Source: Candidatus Metaruminococcus caecorum
GTDB lineage: Bacteria; Bacillota; Clostridia; Oscillospirales; Ruminococcaceae
Length of the DNA: 61,190 bases
Assembly: GCA_904420045.1 (NCBI GenBank)
Contig: CAJFTY010000024.1
Span: 64,524-125,713, forward strand
Direction of reading: 5' to 3'
Position numbers and translations under genes: made by a program. Shown in pieces: positions 61,065 to 61,190 of the stretch. Positions within the stretch are counted from its first letter, which is position 1, and every line of letters begins with the position of its first letter. The notes under the pieces are model-generated. The model was not told where the DNA came from, did no database searches, and was given only the letters and a program-made list of their open reading frames with translations.

Positions 61065-61190
61065 TTATTGCTTTTCGTCCAATCGCCCCAGCGAACTTAA
61101 CAACTCCCGGGCCTTGGGAACGCAGGACAGCTTGTTGCCGTGCTCTGTGACAAAGCGGGCGTGCTCCGCCGCTTTGGCAGAGTCTCCCGC
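61065..61190 (-). CDS. C-terminal fragment of an unidentified gene
   Basis: The minus strand has an open frame from the window edge to TAA at 61067-61065. It encodes 41 residues ending LLSSLGRLDEKQ, and a terminator hairpin follows at once. The fragment is soluble and charged; it is too short to assign to a family. Confidence 0.5.
   Translation of the reverse strand, partial: AGDSAKAAEHARFVTEHGNKLSCVPKARELLSSLGRLDEKQ

Overview
The window looks like a chromosomal segment of an anaerobic, Gram-positive member of the Clostridia, probably a spore former near the Ruminococcaceae/Oscillospiraceae. The case rests on sigma-A promoters with frequent extended -10 elements (TGCTATAAT, TGGTATAAT), strong GGAGG ribosome-binding sites, GTG/TTG starts and dense intrinsic terminators. 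The gene set also fits: NfnAB transhydrogenase, a corrinoid methyltransferase cassette with a PocR-AraC regulator, a collagen-like surface or spore protein, DUF6062 and DUF6512 proteins, and a Bacillus-type Pho box. No rRNA, tRNA, CRISPR array, integrase or insertion sequence was seen.

Layout. 1-0.8 kb: the 3' part of a PilT-type pilus ATPase. 1-6 kb: a MoxR / DUF58 / membrane transglutaminase operon. 6-11 kb: a zinc-ribbon protein, a heterodimeric ABC exporter and a YgjP-type metallopeptidase. 11-16 kb: DUF421 protein, an orphan glycoside-hydrolase-like protein and a membrane HtrA protease. 16-19 kb: a structured gene-free stretch, then a two-component system behind a palindromic operator. 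19-26 kb: alpha/beta hydrolase, VOC protein, GH3 lipoprotein, an ECF sigma with an RsgI/PepSY anti-sigma-like protein, a D,D-carboxypeptidase and a phosphoesterase. 26-28 kb: a compact regulatory module (sigma region-4-like protein, XRE repressor, ImmA/IrrE peptidase). 28-35 kb: the complete phosphate cluster pstS-pstC-pstA-pstB-phoU-phoB-phoR, read on the minus strand behind a four-repeat Pho box.

35-38 kb: two PH-domain membrane proteins. 38-40 kb: a collagen-like protein and an OGG-type DNA glycosylase sharing a perfect 44-bp palindromic terminator. 40-43 kb: DUF6062, a small membrane-anchored protein and DUF6512, separated by three related palindromes that each carry two opposed -10 elements. 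42.7-48 kb: RlmB, a catalytically dead P-type ATPase homologue and an EF-G-like GTPase. 48-53 kb: NfnAB, an iron alcohol dehydrogenase and a divergent LysR regulator, which suggests redox and fermentation functions. 53-61 kb: DUF2461, then a methyl-transfer cassette: a corrinoid reactivase with a fused MetH-activation-like domain, two UroD-superfamily methyltransferases, a PocR-AraC regulator and a corrinoid protein.

The most interesting signals are the pseudo-P-type ATPase, the sigma4/XRE/ImmA module with an operator filling a promoter spacer, the palindromic -10 family, the unassigned structured region at 16.1-16.4 kb, and the corrinoid cassette with two UroD paralogues that differ in zinc-ligand motif. 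Functions are inferred from sequence motifs only.
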